A DNA stretch of 64,000 bases from Phytoactinopolyspora limicola (GCF_011320225.1 NZ_JAAOEN010000009.1:62001-126000); one strand, 5' to 3'; numbered from the stretch's first letter, positions 48,597 to 58,197 are shown. Notes: a model not told the origin generated them from the sequence alone. Translations and numbers: made by a program.

Positions 48597-51114
48597 TCGC
48601 TTCGTGCCGGTTCCGCGCATGCAGCTTGCGGTAGATGCTCCGAGTGGTGGACTTCAGCGTGTTCACCGACACGAACAGGGTTGTGGCGATTCTCGGCAGC
48701 GTCGCATCGGATACGAGTGCGGTCAGCACCTCCAGTTCCCGGTCGGACAACTCCGGGATGCCTTCGTGATTGGCCCGGTCCAGCGTCGCGATCTCCGCGT
48801 TCAGCCCCGGCAGGTGGCTGGACGGTGGGGGAGAGAGATGCCCGGCGATGACGGCGGCGCAGAGCCGCGGCGCGAGCAAGATAGGCCGTCGGCTGTCGAC
48901 GTGTTGCAGCAGCGCGAGGAGGCTGTGGAAATGCGGCTGGGCATCCTGGCCGAGCCGCAACGCGCATTCCGCCTGCAACGCGTAGAGATCGGCTCGAACG
49001 GTGCGGGGGACGACGCTGTCGCTGGTCAACTCGGCGAGTTCCCGGCTGGCCGGCGCCGCGTCGTCCATGGCCAGCCGGGCCCGGGCCCGGGTCACCACCA
49101 GCATGGCGGTGTGCCCGGGTGGCGCGGTGACGTCGTCCAGCGCGGCGAGTGCCGCCTTCGGGTCCTGTTGTGACAGCCGCACCTGGGCGCGGGCGATCCC
49201 GGCTAGGAAGGCGTTGAACGGGAGCTGATTGGTGGTGTATTCCGGGCCGCACAACAACAGGGCCTGCTCGCCCGGGATCGGGTCGCGGGTCAGCAGGGCG
49301 AGGGTGGACCATGCCAACGCCAGCCGCGCGGCGGGAGGTTCGGCGTCACCCTTCATCCGGTCCAAGGCTTCGTGCAGGATGGCCGCCACGCCCGTGGTGC
49401 GGCCGCGTTCTAGAGCGAGCAGGCCGAAGGTAATGGACAGGTGATCGGTGAACTGGTAGTCGGCCAACCCGCTGTCCTGTACCAGCGCCAGCGCTGAATC
49501 TGCCTCGTGCTGGGCAGCGGCGATCTCTCCCCGCATAACCAGGGTGTAGGCCAGCAGAACAGCACAGTTGGCGCTGAACCAGGTGGCGCGGTTGTTGTGG
49601 GCCATGGTCCGGGCCGAGCGCAGGGCGATCTCGGCGTTGGCCAGGTCGCCTTCGGCCAGCCGCGATGCGCCGATCTGTGCGGTGAGGAAGACGATGCGGG
49701 TGTGGTGTTCGTTGCGTTCGTCGCTCGAAATGGCATTAACAAGGTCGAGTGCGACCCGTTCGTGTTCGTTCGCCCGGTGGATGTCTCCCTCGAACCGGGC
49801 CAGCATCATGTTCAGCCCGTGGTACGTCAACAGCGGACCGCTGAACACGTCGTGGTCGAGCAGTGCGCCGGCTTGCGCTAGCCGGAACCGGAACGCCGCG
49901 ACATCGAAGTTGGGTGGGCGAAGCGACGTGACGGCCGCGATCAGCAGCAGTGCCGGATCGTTGGCGAGGACCTCCTCGCTGACCGCGGCGACCGCCTCGT
50001 TGACGACAGGACCGGTGCGGGCGAACGGGATCAGGTCGCTGCCCCAGCGTTCGCGGAGCACCTCGGCGACGGCGTGGTCGAGGGTGGCGTCGACCAGGTA
50101 CGGGAGAGCCTCCGCGGTGCGGCCGGCCTCGACCAGCATCCGGGCCACCTGGCTGACGACCTCGCCGCGCCGGCCCGGGCGCTTGATGTCGAGACTGGCC
50201 AGCAGGCTCCGCCGCAGTGGTTCGAGCAGCCGCCAGGTTCCCGTCGCTGGCGCGTAGACCACCAGTCCGGTGTCCGCCCAGGCGTCGATGAGCTGGGTCG
50301 GGCTGGTGGGCGGGTTGTCCGGTTCGGTTGGCTGGTCGACCGGTTCGGCGAGTGCGGCGGCGAGGGTAACGGGATCGAATTGTGGTAGGACGGCCGCGTT
50401 GGTGAGCGCCGGGAGTTCCACGGCGGGAACCACCCTGATGACCTCGTCGCGGATGAATCGTTCAACAGCGTCGTTGCGGTGGTGACCACCCGTGTGGGTG
50501 GGGTGGCTACGGCGGGTAGTGTCCCGGTGCTCGCGCAGAGTGGCGTCGACGAGGGCCGGCCAGCCGTCGGTGGTGCGATGCAGCTCCGCCTTCTCATCCG
50601 GGGTGAGCCGCACCCGTCGGACAGCGGCGAGAGCGCTCACCTCCTCGTCGGTGAAGAGGAGGTCCTTGATGGTGACGATCCGGGCGCTGCCGTCGAGCGT
50701 CAGGCCGGAGGTTACCGCCACCAGTGGTGTCCTGGTGGCGACCACTAGCCGTGCGCCGAACCCGCGGACAAGGTTGACCAGTTCGCCCCATGCGTCCGTG
50801 TCGGCGCACTCGGCCTGGTCGAGCAGGATCACCTCAGCGATGTGCTCGCCGCGGGTCAGCCGTTCGGCGCAGCTGGCAACGTCAGCGCTGGAGGTGAGCC
50901 ATGTTGTCCGTTCCGATCCGATCTCCTGGGCGAGCTGATCGAGTAGCACCGACTTGCCGAGACCGGCCGGGCCTTGGAGCACGGTGATGGAGGCGGACGT
51001 GGTGGCCAATGGCTGAAGGAGCCGCCTCCTGGCGAGCAAGCGGGGGGATGTCGCGCTGCCCCGAACCAATACTTCTCCCCCCAGGAAGGCCGTGGCCTGC
51101 CAGGCGCCACGCAT
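48553..51114 (-). CDS. Large ATP-binding LuxR-family regulator (MalT-like) 1
   Basis: The product has 853 residues. The P-loop GPAGLGKS is at 48-55, with a STAND-type ATPase region ('AEVILLDQAECADTDAWGEL' as Walker B surroundings) up to about 330, then TPR-like helices. The C-terminal LuxR HTH is at about 785-845 ('ELSDRELEVLTALVSDATLP' then 'RIATTLFVSVNTLKSTTRSI'). Such LAL/MalT proteins are ATP-driven activators switched by a ligand. It is transcribed away from the second LuxR gene, with 201 bases between their starts. Its 3' end overlaps the acyltransferase, so it may sense or regulate the surface locus, which is inference. Confidence 0.87.
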   Translation of the reverse strand: MRGAWQATAFLGGEVLVRGSATSPRLLARRRLLQPLATTSASITVLQGPAGLGKSVLLDQLAQEIGSERTTWLTSSADVASCAERLTRGEHIAEVILLDQAECADTDAWGELVNLVRGFGARLVVATRTPLVAVTSGLTLDGSARIVTIKDLLFTDEEVSALAAVRRVRLTPDEKAELHRTTDGWPALVDATLREHRDTTRRSHPTHTGGHHRNDAVERFIRDEVIRVVPAVELPALTNAAVLPQFDPVTLAAALAEPVDQPTEPDNPPTSPTQLIDAWADTGLVVYAPATGTWRLLEPLRRSLLASLDIKRPGRRGEVVSQVARMLVEAGRTAEALPYLVDATLDHAVAEVLRERWGSDLIPFARTGPVVNEAVAAVSEEVLANDPALLLIAAVTSLRPPNFDVAAFRFRLAQAGALLDHDVFSGPLLTYHGLNMMLARFEGDIHRANEHERVALDLVNAISSDERNEHHTRIVFLTAQIGASRLAEGDLANAEIALRSARTMAHNNRATWFSANCAVLLAYTLVMRGEIAAAQHEADSALALVQDSGLADYQFTDHLSITFGLLALERGRTTGVAAILHEALDRMKGDAEPPAARLALAWSTLALLTRDPIPGEQALLLCGPEYTTNQLPFNAFLAGIARAQVRLSQQDPKAALAALDDVTAPPGHTAMLVVTRARARLAMDDAAPASRELAELTSDSVVPRTVRADLYALQAECALRLGQDAQPHFHSLLALLQHVDSRRPILLAPRLCAAVIAGHLSPPPSSHLPGLNAEIATLDRANHEGIPELSDRELEVLTALVSDATLPRIATTLFVSVNTLKSTTRSIYRKLHARNRHEAITAARALGLLPSSG

Positions 51115-51174
51115 CGCGGATCAATTGAATCATGGCGGTGGACTGGACCTCTCAGTGGATCACCCCGGCTATCA

Positions 51175-51222
51175 CCCCCTGAACCAGCCCTTTGGGCACC
51201 TGCCTCGTGGCCCCCTGAACCA
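51175..51222. promoter_or_regulatory. 12-bp direct repeat between the two LuxR genes
   Basis: CCCCCTGAACCA occurs at 51175-51186 and again at 51211-51222, spaced 36 bases apart. Direct repeats in a shared divergent promoter are typical of MalT/LuxR activator sites. No -35/-10 could be placed with confidence. Confidence 0.45.
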
Positions 51223-51315
51223 TCCCCGAAAGACCTCGACGATGACATCACGACGGCGCGGTCCCCATGTCGTGGCCAGTGGTAGAGCCAATCGACACAT
51301 TGGGTGGGAGACACA

Positions 51316-54072
51316 ATGACGGAGATTGAGAACGGGGTCGACGTGGTGGGGCGGGACGACGAACTGAACCTGCTCGGCGGCTTGGTGGAGCCGCTGGCGG
51401 CGGGGTCGGGCGGTTCGATCGTCGTCGATGGGCCACCGGGTATCGGCAAAACAGCTGTACTGCGAGCGTTCGTGGCGCGGGTGCAGGCGCAGCCGGCCCC
51501 GGACGACGACACGACGCCGGTGTCGTTCACCACGGCCTCGATGGATGAACAAGAGTGGCCCTACTCTGGGCTGCACCTGGTGCTGTCCGGAATCAGCGCC
51601 GTGATCGACTCGCACCTGCACGACGCACTGATGACCGAACTGCGTGAGCTGTCCGTAGGCCTTGGCGACCACACCAGCGCACATCAGGTGTCGATGCGGC
51701 TGCTGTCGGTGTTCGGCCAGGTGAGCCGGCCCATGTACGTGGTGGTGGACGACGCACATCGGTTGGACTCGTCGTCGCAGCAGGTGCTCGGCTTCGTCGC
51801 CCGGCGGCTCGGTTCGGTGCCGGTGGCCATGGTCTTCGGAGCGGATCTGTCGACCAAGCCGGTTCCTTTCGAGGCGTTGACGAGCCTGTACCTCGGCGGG
51901 CTGAGCGAACCGGGGGCACGGACACTGCTGGAAAACGCCGCTGGAGCGCCGTTGCCGGCCCGGGTCACCCGCCAGATCGTGGCCGAGGTGGGTGGACATC
52001 CCCAAGCGCTGCTCGACGTCGTCGACCGGATCCCGGCCGACCAGCTCACCGGGCGGGTCGAGCTCGACGTATACCTGCCGGACTCACCCGTTGTGCGGCG
52101 GCTGTGCCTGCCCGAGCTCGACCACCTCGGCGAGGCCGAGCGCCGGGTGCTGCTGGTCGCCGCGGCAAGCCAGGACCGGCGCCTGGCGCCACTACTGGAC
52201 GCGTTGCGGGAGCAGGACGAGGCCGTCGTGAAGTGGATGATCGACCACTATCTCGTCAGCGCCGACGGCACCTTCACCTTCCGCCGGCCCGCCATCGCTT
52301 CCGTTATGTGGCGGGCCGCCACCCACTCGCAGCAGCTTTGGGCACACGAGGCGCTGGCCCGGGCATACCGGACCAGCGGCGACGATCAGTGGTTGTGGCA
52401 CAGTGCGCAGACATCTCCCGGCGTCGCCGAGGAACTGGCCGGTGCCCTCTATGCCGCCGCGGGTGCGAGCGCTCGGGCGGCCAAGCTCGAGCAGGCTCGG
52501 GCCTGGGCCCGGCAGGCGGTCCGGTTGACGCCGCCCGGAAAGCGGCGAGCCGAACGGCTGCTGTTCGCCGGTCAGCTCGCCCTGCTCGCGGGGTACTTCG
52601 ACGAGGCGGTCCGGCTCGCGCGGGAACGGTTCAGCGAACCGATGACCGCGCAGCAACGTGGTGACCTCGCCCTGCTGGAGATCCGGGCGCGTCAGCTCGT
52701 GGACGGCGAGGTACCGTCCGGTGTCGTGACCCGGCACGCCGAGGAGCTGGCCGGAACGGACCCGAGCCGGGCCGCGCAGCTGAACCTGGCCGCCGCCCTG
52801 GGGTTCGCCCGGCGCCTGGAGTCCGCCGAAGCGGGCCGTTTCCTGACGCTCGCGCAGCAGGCCGAGAACGTGGACACCACCACCGCCGGGATGCTGCGGT
52901 ACACCGAGGCCGCCGTGGCGTCGCTCCGAGGTGAGCATGACATGTCGATCAAGCTGATCGAGGGGGCCGAACCGCTGGGCGACACCTTTGCCGAGGCCGA
53001 ACGGCACCTGACCCATGTGACCGTCCTGGTTCGAGCCGGCGCGTACGCCGAGGCGCGGCAACTGCTCACCGGCCTCGTCCACGACCCCATTCTGGGCGCG
53101 AGCGCGCTCGTGACGGGGTGGGCGTATGCGGTGCGAACCCTCCTGGAAATCCGCGCCGGTGACATGAATGCGGCTGGGACAGCGGCCAAGGCGTGGGAGA
53201 ACGCCGGTGCTACAGGGTTGTCGAACGCTGTTGTGCCCGCCTGCATGATCCGTGTGCACGCGCTGCTCGGAGAGACCGAGCTGGCGTGGGCCGCCCGCCG
53301 CCGGGCACTCGACCGGGCCCGGCGGCACGGCGACTCGTGGGTGAACGCCTTGGTGGCAGCCGAGACGGGGGCGCTGTTGTTGACTCTGGGCCGGGTCGGT
53401 GAAGCAGTGGCGACCCTTGGTGCGGCGCGTTGCTACGCCGTGGAGCATCCCGATCCGGCGATGTTCGCGACTGAACCGGACTACATCGAGGCCTGTGTCC
53501 GCAACGGCGAACATGAGCGTGCCGTCGCCGCCCTCGAAGTGTTCGAGGAACGGGTCATCGCCGTCCCCACCGCGTGGGCCCACCACACGTTGGCCCGCTG
53601 CGCGGCCCTGGTGAGCGCGCCGGAGCCGTCGGTACCGTTGTTCGAGGAGGCCATCACCACACCCGCTGACGGGGTCTCCCCGGTTGAGCTGGCCCGCACC
53701 ATGATCTGCCTGGGGGAGCGGTTGCGTCGGCTCGGTCACCGGATCGACGCCGGCCGGTGGCTGCGGCAGGCGATGGCCGTGGCTGAGTCCATCGGTGCCA
53801 CGGCGCTCGTCGCACATGCTCAGGAGGAGATACGTGCCACCGGCCAGGGCCCCGTCGTCGATGTGGCCACGATCAGTGGGCTCACCCGCGCGGAACGGCG
53901 GGTGGCCGCTCTTGTCGCGGCCGGGCGGCGCAACCGGGAGATCGCCGCCGAGTTGTACGTATCGGTCCGGACCGTCGAGACCCATCTCGGCCGGATCTAC
54001 CGCAAGACGGGTATCGGTTCGAGGGCCGAGCTCGCCAGTTTGGCCGCGGAGACGGCTGAACCCCGACGTTGA
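51316..54072 (+). CDS. Large ATP-binding LuxR-family regulator (LAL) 2
   Basis: The product has 918 residues from the ATG at 51316, with GGGAG before it (GTG 51304 is possible). 'VVGRDDELNLLGGLV' is the typical LAL opening; P-loop GPPGIGKT is at 39-46, Walker B 'PMYVVVDDAHRLDSSSQQ' follows, and TPR-like helices fill the middle. The C-terminal LuxR HTH is 'LTRAERRVAALVAAGRRNRE' then 'IAAELYVSVRTVETHLGRIY'. It ends 19 bases before the converging ECF sigma gene. It is divergent from LuxR regulator 1, and the two may regulate each other. Confidence 0.88.
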   Translation: MTEIENGVDVVGRDDELNLLGGLVEPLAAGSGGSIVVDGPPGIGKTAVLRAFVARVQAQPAPDDDTTPVSFTTASMDEQEWPYSGLHLVLSGISAVIDSHLHDALMTELRELSVGLGDHTSAHQVSMRLLSVFGQVSRPMYVVVDDAHRLDSSSQQVLGFVARRLGSVPVAMVFGADLSTKPVPFEALTSLYLGGLSEPGARTLLENAAGAPLPARVTRQIVAEVGGHPQALLDVVDRIPADQLTGRVELDVYLPDSPVVRRLCLPELDHLGEAERRVLLVAAASQDRRLAPLLDALREQDEAVVKWMIDHYLVSADGTFTFRRPAIASVMWRAATHSQQLWAHEALARAYRTSGDDQWLWHSAQTSPGVAEELAGALYAAAGASARAAKLEQARAWARQAVRLTPPGKRRAERLLFAGQLALLAGYFDEAVRLARERFSEPMTAQQRGDLALLEIRARQLVDGEVPSGVVTRHAEELAGTDPSRAAQLNLAAALGFARRLESAEAGRFLTLAQQAENVDTTTAGMLRYTEAAVASLRGEHDMSIKLIEGAEPLGDTFAEAERHLTHVTVLVRAGAYAEARQLLTGLVHDPILGASALVTGWAYAVRTLLEIRAGDMNAAGTAAKAWENAGATGLSNAVVPACMIRVHALLGETELAWAARRRALDRARRHGDSWVNALVAAETGALLLTLGRVGEAVATLGAARCYAVEHPDPAMFATEPDYIEACVRNGEHERAVAALEVFEERVIAVPTAWAHHTLARCAALVSAPEPSVPLFEEAITTPADGVSPVELARTMICLGERLRRLGHRIDAGRWLRQAMAVAESIGATALVAHAQEEIRATGQGPVVDVATISGLTRAERRVAALVAAGRRNREIAAELYVSVRTVETHLGRIYRKTGIGSRAELASLAAETAEPRR

Positions 54073-54091
54073 GATCCGTCAGACGGGGACC

Positions 54092-54634
54092 TTAGCCTTG
54101 CTGGGCCTGGAACTCCGCGCGCAGCGCCTGGCGGGCCCGGCTGGCCAGGCTGGACACCGCGTTCGCGTTGAGCGACATCTGTTCGGCCAGCTCGGCGGGT
54201 GTATACCGGTCCACCTCCGTGAGCCACAGGACGCCGCGCCACCGCGACGGTAGCGCCGCCAGGGCCGCGGCCGCGGCGTCGCCCTGCGGGTTGGGGTGGG
54301 CCGGCGCGAGGTGGGGTTCCAGTTGGGCGGGGTCGTCGACGTAGATGGTATGGGTATTCCGACGGGTGTATCGGTAGGCAAGCCGGCGCACCGCGGCCAT
54401 CACGTAGCCCACGTACGAGTCCGACGGGCCATGGCCGGAACTTATCGCCTTCAGCATCGAATACATGGCGTCGTGGACGATGTCCTCGGCGACGATCGGG
54501 TCTCGGACGATCCGGCACGCCACCCGTTGTGCCTGCGGCGCGACCCTCCGATAGAGCGCGGCGAACGCGGCTTCGTCCCCGGCTCGTATGCGTTTGAGTA
54601 GTGCTGTCGAATCTTCGCTCTCCACCCCATTCAT
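54092..54634 (-). CDS. RNA polymerase ECF-type sigma factor
   Basis: The product has 180 residues. Region 2 reads 'LYRRVAPQAQRVACRIVRDP' then 'IVAEDIVHDAMYSMLKAISS', and 'YVMAAVRRLAYRYTRRNTHT' follows. Region 4 is 'ALAALPSRWRGVLWLTEVDR' with 'YTPAELAEQMSLNANAVSSL'. The ATG at 54634 is used; a GTG at 54646 would add 4 residues. It diverges from the membrane protein gene at 54879, which may encode its anti-sigma factor. Both probably answer an envelope signal. Confidence 0.87.
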   Translation of the reverse strand: MNGVESEDSTALLKRIRAGDEAAFAALYRRVAPQAQRVACRIVRDPIVAEDIVHDAMYSMLKAISSGHGPSDSYVGYVMAAVRRLAYRYTRRNTHTIYVDDPAQLEPHLAPAHPNPQGDAAAAALAALPSRWRGVLWLTEVDRYTPAELAEQMSLNANAVSSLASRARQALRAEFQAQQG

Positions 54635-54878
54635 CACGATCACCACACTTGTGGTGGGGGCCGTGGGGGCGCGTCGAGGTGAGCCACATCATCAACTCGG
54701 GGCGACGTGTGTACGTACCCAGCAAATAGGGCATATGGGGTATATCAGGAAATCGACCGCAATGGGCGGGTCGACAACCGATCTCGCGTTATCTCCGTAC
54801 ACCTAATGACAGGAGAAATCGAGCTCGAGGCGCTATTTGCTCAGCGCCCCTGTCTGCCGACAACCAAGAAAGGCAGGC
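54635..54878. promoter_or_regulatory. Divergent promoter region of the sigma factor and its partner
   Basis: These 244 bases separate two divergent starts. AAGAAAGGCAGG precedes the ATG at 54879. A -35/-10 pair of ECF type could not be placed with confidence. Nothing else was seen. Confidence 0.4.
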
Positions 54879-55745
54879 ATGATGAACAGCGACATTACCC
54901 GCCTGGACGATGGTCCCAGGCGTGCACGCGTCTTCTGGATCGGTGGAGTGGGTGCACTCGCCGCTCTCGCGACCGCCACCGCCTTCGCGCTTCCAGGAGC
55001 TGCGGGCAACGACGACGCCACCGCCACCGCTGCTGGTCAGGAGCATCCGTTTGGTGCTGTGGACATGGCCGACGACGAACTCGCGGCCGCCTACGAGCGG
55101 TGTACCGAAGGTTGGGACGAACTTCCGGAATACGACGACGGCGACCCAGAGATCGACGACGGCATCGACTTCTCCGACGTCGATTGGACCAAGGTCGAGC
55201 CCTCGTTCGGTGTCCGCGCGGCGGACGTGCCGTCCGACTGGGAGTACAACAGCTGGATCGTGGCGCGTGAAGGTGCCAGCTATGCCGTCTTCACTCCGGG
55301 CCCGGATGGCGACGAGTGCTCCGGGACGGCAATCGAGTTCGATCCGGGGGATGCGGAGAAAGACCTGTTGTGGACACCGGTGGAGCAGCAAAGCGCCGAT
55401 GGCGGACGGTACATCTCGTCTGTTGCGCGGGTGACGGTCCAGATCGGCGACGGGGCGGAGCAGGATGCCTTCATGCGCGACGGCTTCTGGTTCGTGCCGG
55501 TATCGACGGAACCGGACTGGGATGATGCAGACCTCGAGTTCGGGGATGACTACGACGGTCCCATGGATGTCTTCCCCGGATACGTCCTACGGGGGTATGA
55601 CGCCTCAGGCCAGCTGACCTACGACTCGTCGACCTACAACGAGTCCGCCGCGTTCGACGCCTGCGAGGAGGAAGCCCTCAACGCGGATAACCCCCAATAC
55701 GACGACGTCTTCGACGACTGCATGCTCCACGAATGGGGTTTCTGA
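54879..55745 (+). CDS. Membrane-anchored extracellular protein, paralogue A (candidate anti-sigma)
   Basis: The product has 288 residues from the ATG at 54879. A 15-residue cytoplasmic start, one helix ('VFWIGGVGALAALATATAFA', about 19-39) and an acidic extracellular domain follow. 'MADDELAAAYERC', 'PSFGVRAADV', 'DGFWFVPV' and 'GYVLRGYDASGQLTYDSST' have clear counterparts in paralogue B at 55864-56802. No HTH or ZAS zinc motif is seen in the short cytoplasmic part, so an anti-sigma role is only suggested by position next to the sigma gene. The function is unknown. Confidence 0.65.
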   Translation: MMNSDITRLDDGPRRARVFWIGGVGALAALATATAFALPGAAGNDDATATAAGQEHPFGAVDMADDELAAAYERCTEGWDELPEYDDGDPEIDDGIDFSDVDWTKVEPSFGVRAADVPSDWEYNSWIVAREGASYAVFTPGPDGDECSGTAIEFDPGDAEKDLLWTPVEQQSADGGRYISSVARVTVQIGDGAEQDAFMRDGFWFVPVSTEPDWDDADLEFGDDYDGPMDVFPGYVLRGYDASGQLTYDSSTYNESAAFDACEEEALNADNPQYDDVFDDCMLHEWGF

Positions 55746-55863
55746 GGCAGGTTCACCCTGCCACGTAACCCACAGGTCGCCCCGCGTCCAACGGAGGACG
55801 CGGGGCGACCCGTGGGTTGAGGTCTGAACGGACGGTTCACGCGGAGAGTGCGGTGGTGGTGGT

Positions 55864-56802
55864 TCAGTCGACGCTCCACACAACGCCCTCGCGGCAAGTC
55901 TCCGGATCCGGCTCAGGCATGATGCCGTTGCCCGGATATACGAGGACGAACCCCGTCTCCGGATCTCTGACACACTCGTCCGACATTACGGAGTCGGTGG
56001 AGGAGTCGAACACCAGATTGCCCGCGGCATCGTAGCCCCGCACGACATGCCCGGCTGGAAGGTCCATGTGGGGGTACGGCTCGCTGTCGAGCTCGTCCGA
56101 CTCACCCATCTCGTCGACCTCGTCGTCTGGGGAGTCCGGATCCGCATCCGCGGGGTAGAACCAGAACCCGTTGAACGTGATGGCGTTCCGCTCCGGGCCG
56201 TCAGCCTCCTGCACCGTAACGTGGGTGACCGGCGCCGCATACCGCCCCTGCCCCAGGTCGTCCAGCTCGACGAGGGCCGTCAGATTGTCCTGGCCACCGG
56301 GGTGCGCACTGAAATACATGGCATACCACGACTCGTCCACGGCGCCGCTAGGATACAACTCGCAGACCCACCATGTGTCGCCATCCTGGGCGAGCAGCCA
56401 CGTCGAGACGTCCCGGCGCTCAGCTCCGGCCGCGGCGCGCACGCCGAACATCGGCTGCGCGCCTTCGATCTCCGCTCGTTCGAAGTTGGGCTGCTGGTCG
56501 CGACATGCTGCGAAGTTGTCGGCGAGTTCCGCGTCGTTCATCTCGACGAGGGGCACCGTTTCGTCCGCTGGGCCGTTGGCAGGGTCGAGGCTCGGGCTGG
56601 AGAGCTGGACGTTCGGTAGTGCCACGGCCGCGCCCACCGCGACGATGCCCAACGCGACGGTCCCCGACGACCACATCGTGATGCGTCGGCGCCGAAGACC
56701 GCGTTGGCCGCGGTGGAGGTCGTCCGCGCTGGTGGACGTCATCGGTGGTTCGCTGAAGTCGAGGTTCCGGAAGGTCTGGGTGAGGTCGGCGTCGTTAGTC
56801 AT
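55864..56802 (-). CDS. Membrane-anchored extracellular protein, paralogue B (candidate anti-sigma)
   Basis: The product has 312 residues. A ~40-residue cytoplasmic region ('LTQTFRNLDFSEPPMTSTSA', 'RGQRGLRRRR') precedes a helix ('SGTVALGIVAVGAAVAL') and an extracellular domain with 'MNDAELADNFAAC', 'PMFGVRAAAG', 'NGFWFYPA' and 'GHVVRGYDAAGNLVFDSST', matching paralogue A. Its start overlaps the SigE stop by 8 bases, so the two are coupled. The longer cytoplasmic tail could bind the sigma factor. It converges on paralogue A. Confidence 0.7.
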   Translation of the reverse strand: MTNDADLTQTFRNLDFSEPPMTSTSADDLHRGQRGLRRRRITMWSSGTVALGIVAVGAAVALPNVQLSSPSLDPANGPADETVPLVEMNDAELADNFAACRDQQPNFERAEIEGAQPMFGVRAAAGAERRDVSTWLLAQDGDTWWVCELYPSGAVDESWYAMYFSAHPGGQDNLTALVELDDLGQGRYAAPVTHVTVQEADGPERNAITFNGFWFYPADADPDSPDDEVDEMGESDELDSEPYPHMDLPAGHVVRGYDAAGNLVFDSSTDSVMSDECVRDPETGFVLVYPGNGIMPEPDPETCREGVVWSVD

Positions 56803-57316
56803 CGCACATCTGCCCCTCTGTGTCGGCGGGTCCGAGTGCGGCTCGCAGGCCCACCACCGCGCGGGCGGTCTGGCTTTTCACCGTGCCGGGAGAGCAACGT
56901 AGGTCGTCCGCAGTCTCGTCGACCGAGAGGCCGTACCAATACCGCAGGACGACGGTGGCCCGCTGCCGTGCGGGTAACCCCTTCAGTGCGGCCAGAAGTG
57001 CATCGCTGTCTTCCAGCGGAAGGGACTCCGGTGCGGCCATGTCGAAGCCGTCGAGACCAACCTTCTCCCGCCGCCACGGCCGCCGCTTCTCGTCCAGGAA
57101 CGCTCGGACGATGATCCGGCGGACATAGGCGTCTTCGGCGCCGTCCCGACGAACCCGGCGCCAGGCGATGTAGAGCTTGACCAGGGCCGTTTGCACCAGG
57201 TCTTCGGCCATGTGCCAGTCGCCGCAGATGACGTACGCGGTCCGCCGCAGATGATGCCGGCGCGCGTCGACGTACGTGGTGAATTCGTCATCCCGGGTTG
57301 ATCTTCGTGTGGCCAC
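56795..57316 (-). CDS. SigE-family ECF sigma factor
   Basis: The product has 173 residues from a GTG at 57316, the length typical of actinobacterial SigE-family sigma factors; a longer frame to 57412 adds 32 odd residues. Region 2 is 'DEFTTYVDARRHHLRRTAYV' then 'ICGDWHMAEDLVQTALVKLY', and region 4 is 'LPARQRATVVLRYWYGLSVD' with 'ETADDLRCSPGTVKSQTARA'. It is co-transcribed with the membrane protein downstream (8-base overlap). Together they look like a sigma/anti-sigma pair for an extracytoplasmic stress. Confidence 0.9.
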   Translation of the reverse strand: MATRRSTRDDEFTTYVDARRHHLRRTAYVICGDWHMAEDLVQTALVKLYIAWRRVRRDGAEDAYVRRIIVRAFLDEKRRPWRREKVGLDGFDMAAPESLPLEDSDALLAALKGLPARQRATVVLRYWYGLSVDETADDLRCSPGTVKSQTARAVVGLRAALGPADTEGQMCDD

Positions 57317-57804
57317 GGCCCACGCCCCATCCGCGTTGCAGGTTGTCCCTAGATAAACGGAGGTGAGGCGAATTTGGTTGTCGGGCCGGCGAGGTTTTCC
57401 GGACGACGCCACATCCGATCGGCGTAGTGCTCCAGTCGTCGATCGTGGTCTTCATGGCTGCCCCTATTGGCGCGGTCCGCGTTGCGACGTTGGTGCTGTT
57501 GCTGATCATGAGCGAGTTTTCCCCCTCATATGGGGTGTAGGTCGCACATGATCAAGCCAAGCTCAGCATCATCGAGCGGTGGCCGCTCCATATCCGGCAC
57601 CGACACGACCAAGATCTACGGCTGGAGTACTAGTGCGACACACTAGTGTCGCCCGCTGGCCTTGGCTGTTGGGTGTGAGCCGATCAAGGCCATCGATGTC
57701 ATGATGAGAACCAGCGGCGAGCGCAACGTTTCAGGCATCTTTCCCTGGCCGAGTGTGCACGCCGAGATTCATTTCAGCGACACGACGTGGCCGGCTCTTT
57801 GGGG
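57317..57804. other. 488-base intergenic region
   Basis: It lies upstream of the SigE gene and downstream of the SHOCT gene on the same strand. GCGACAC and GTGTCGC at 57635-57652 form a short perfect inverted repeat with an ACTA spacer, a possible small operator. No gene could be supported. Confidence 0.5.
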
Positions 57805-58197
57805 TCAAGCGGCGAGGAGCTTGGCCTTCTGTGCGTCGAATTCTTCGTTGGTGATGACGTTGGCATCGCGTAGTTGGGCGAGTTTGGTCAATTCGTCTGC
57901 TGTGCTGGGGCCAGTACTGGCGGCATCGCGCACATAGGAACGGAATGCCTCTTCTCGCTGTTGGTGTATTTGGAAACCGCGCTCGGTCATTCCGGTTCCG
58001 CGGGCGATGATGTAGATGAGTACGCCGAGCAACGGCACGATCATGATCAACAGGGCCCACAGCGCTTTGGCCCAGCCAGACAGATCCTTGCTGCGCACGA
58101 TGTCGGCGAAGACCGAGAACAGCACCCATAACCAGGCGATGAACAGGAAAAACCAGAGCATGGTCCAGAACAGGTTGAGCAGTGGGTAGTTGTCCAT
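57805..58197 (-). CDS. PLDc_N-type membrane protein with SHOCT domain
   Basis: The product has 130 residues from the ATG at 58197, with GGAGGAGC 4 bases upstream. Two helices ('LNLFWTMLWFFLFIAWLWVL', then 'GWAKALWALLIMIVPLLGVL') form the phospholipase-D-N-like segment 'LFSVFADIVRSKDLSGWAKALW' (quoted in part). A short cytoplasmic helix ends in the SHOCT motif 'LTKLAQLRDANVITNEEFDA'. Such proteins are common small membrane proteins of unknown function, perhaps stress-linked oligomers. A frame open to 58278 is not used. Confidence 0.82.
   Translation of the reverse strand: MDNYPLLNLFWTMLWFFLFIAWLWVLFSVFADIVRSKDLSGWAKALWALLIMIVPLLGVLIYIIARGTGMTERGFQIHQQREEAFRSYVRDAASTGPSTADELTKLAQLRDANVITNEEFDAQKAKLLAA

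Noticed and set aside
46164-48620. An 818-codon minus-strand frame opposite the acyltransferase
   Set aside because: It is a His/Arg/Gln-rich mirror frame of a high-GC gene; the plus strand carries clear Acyltransferase_3 and SGNH motifs.
57635-57652. Short palindrome as an attachment site
   Set aside because: Only 7-bp arms, no integrase and no tRNA nearby; an operator is equally likely.
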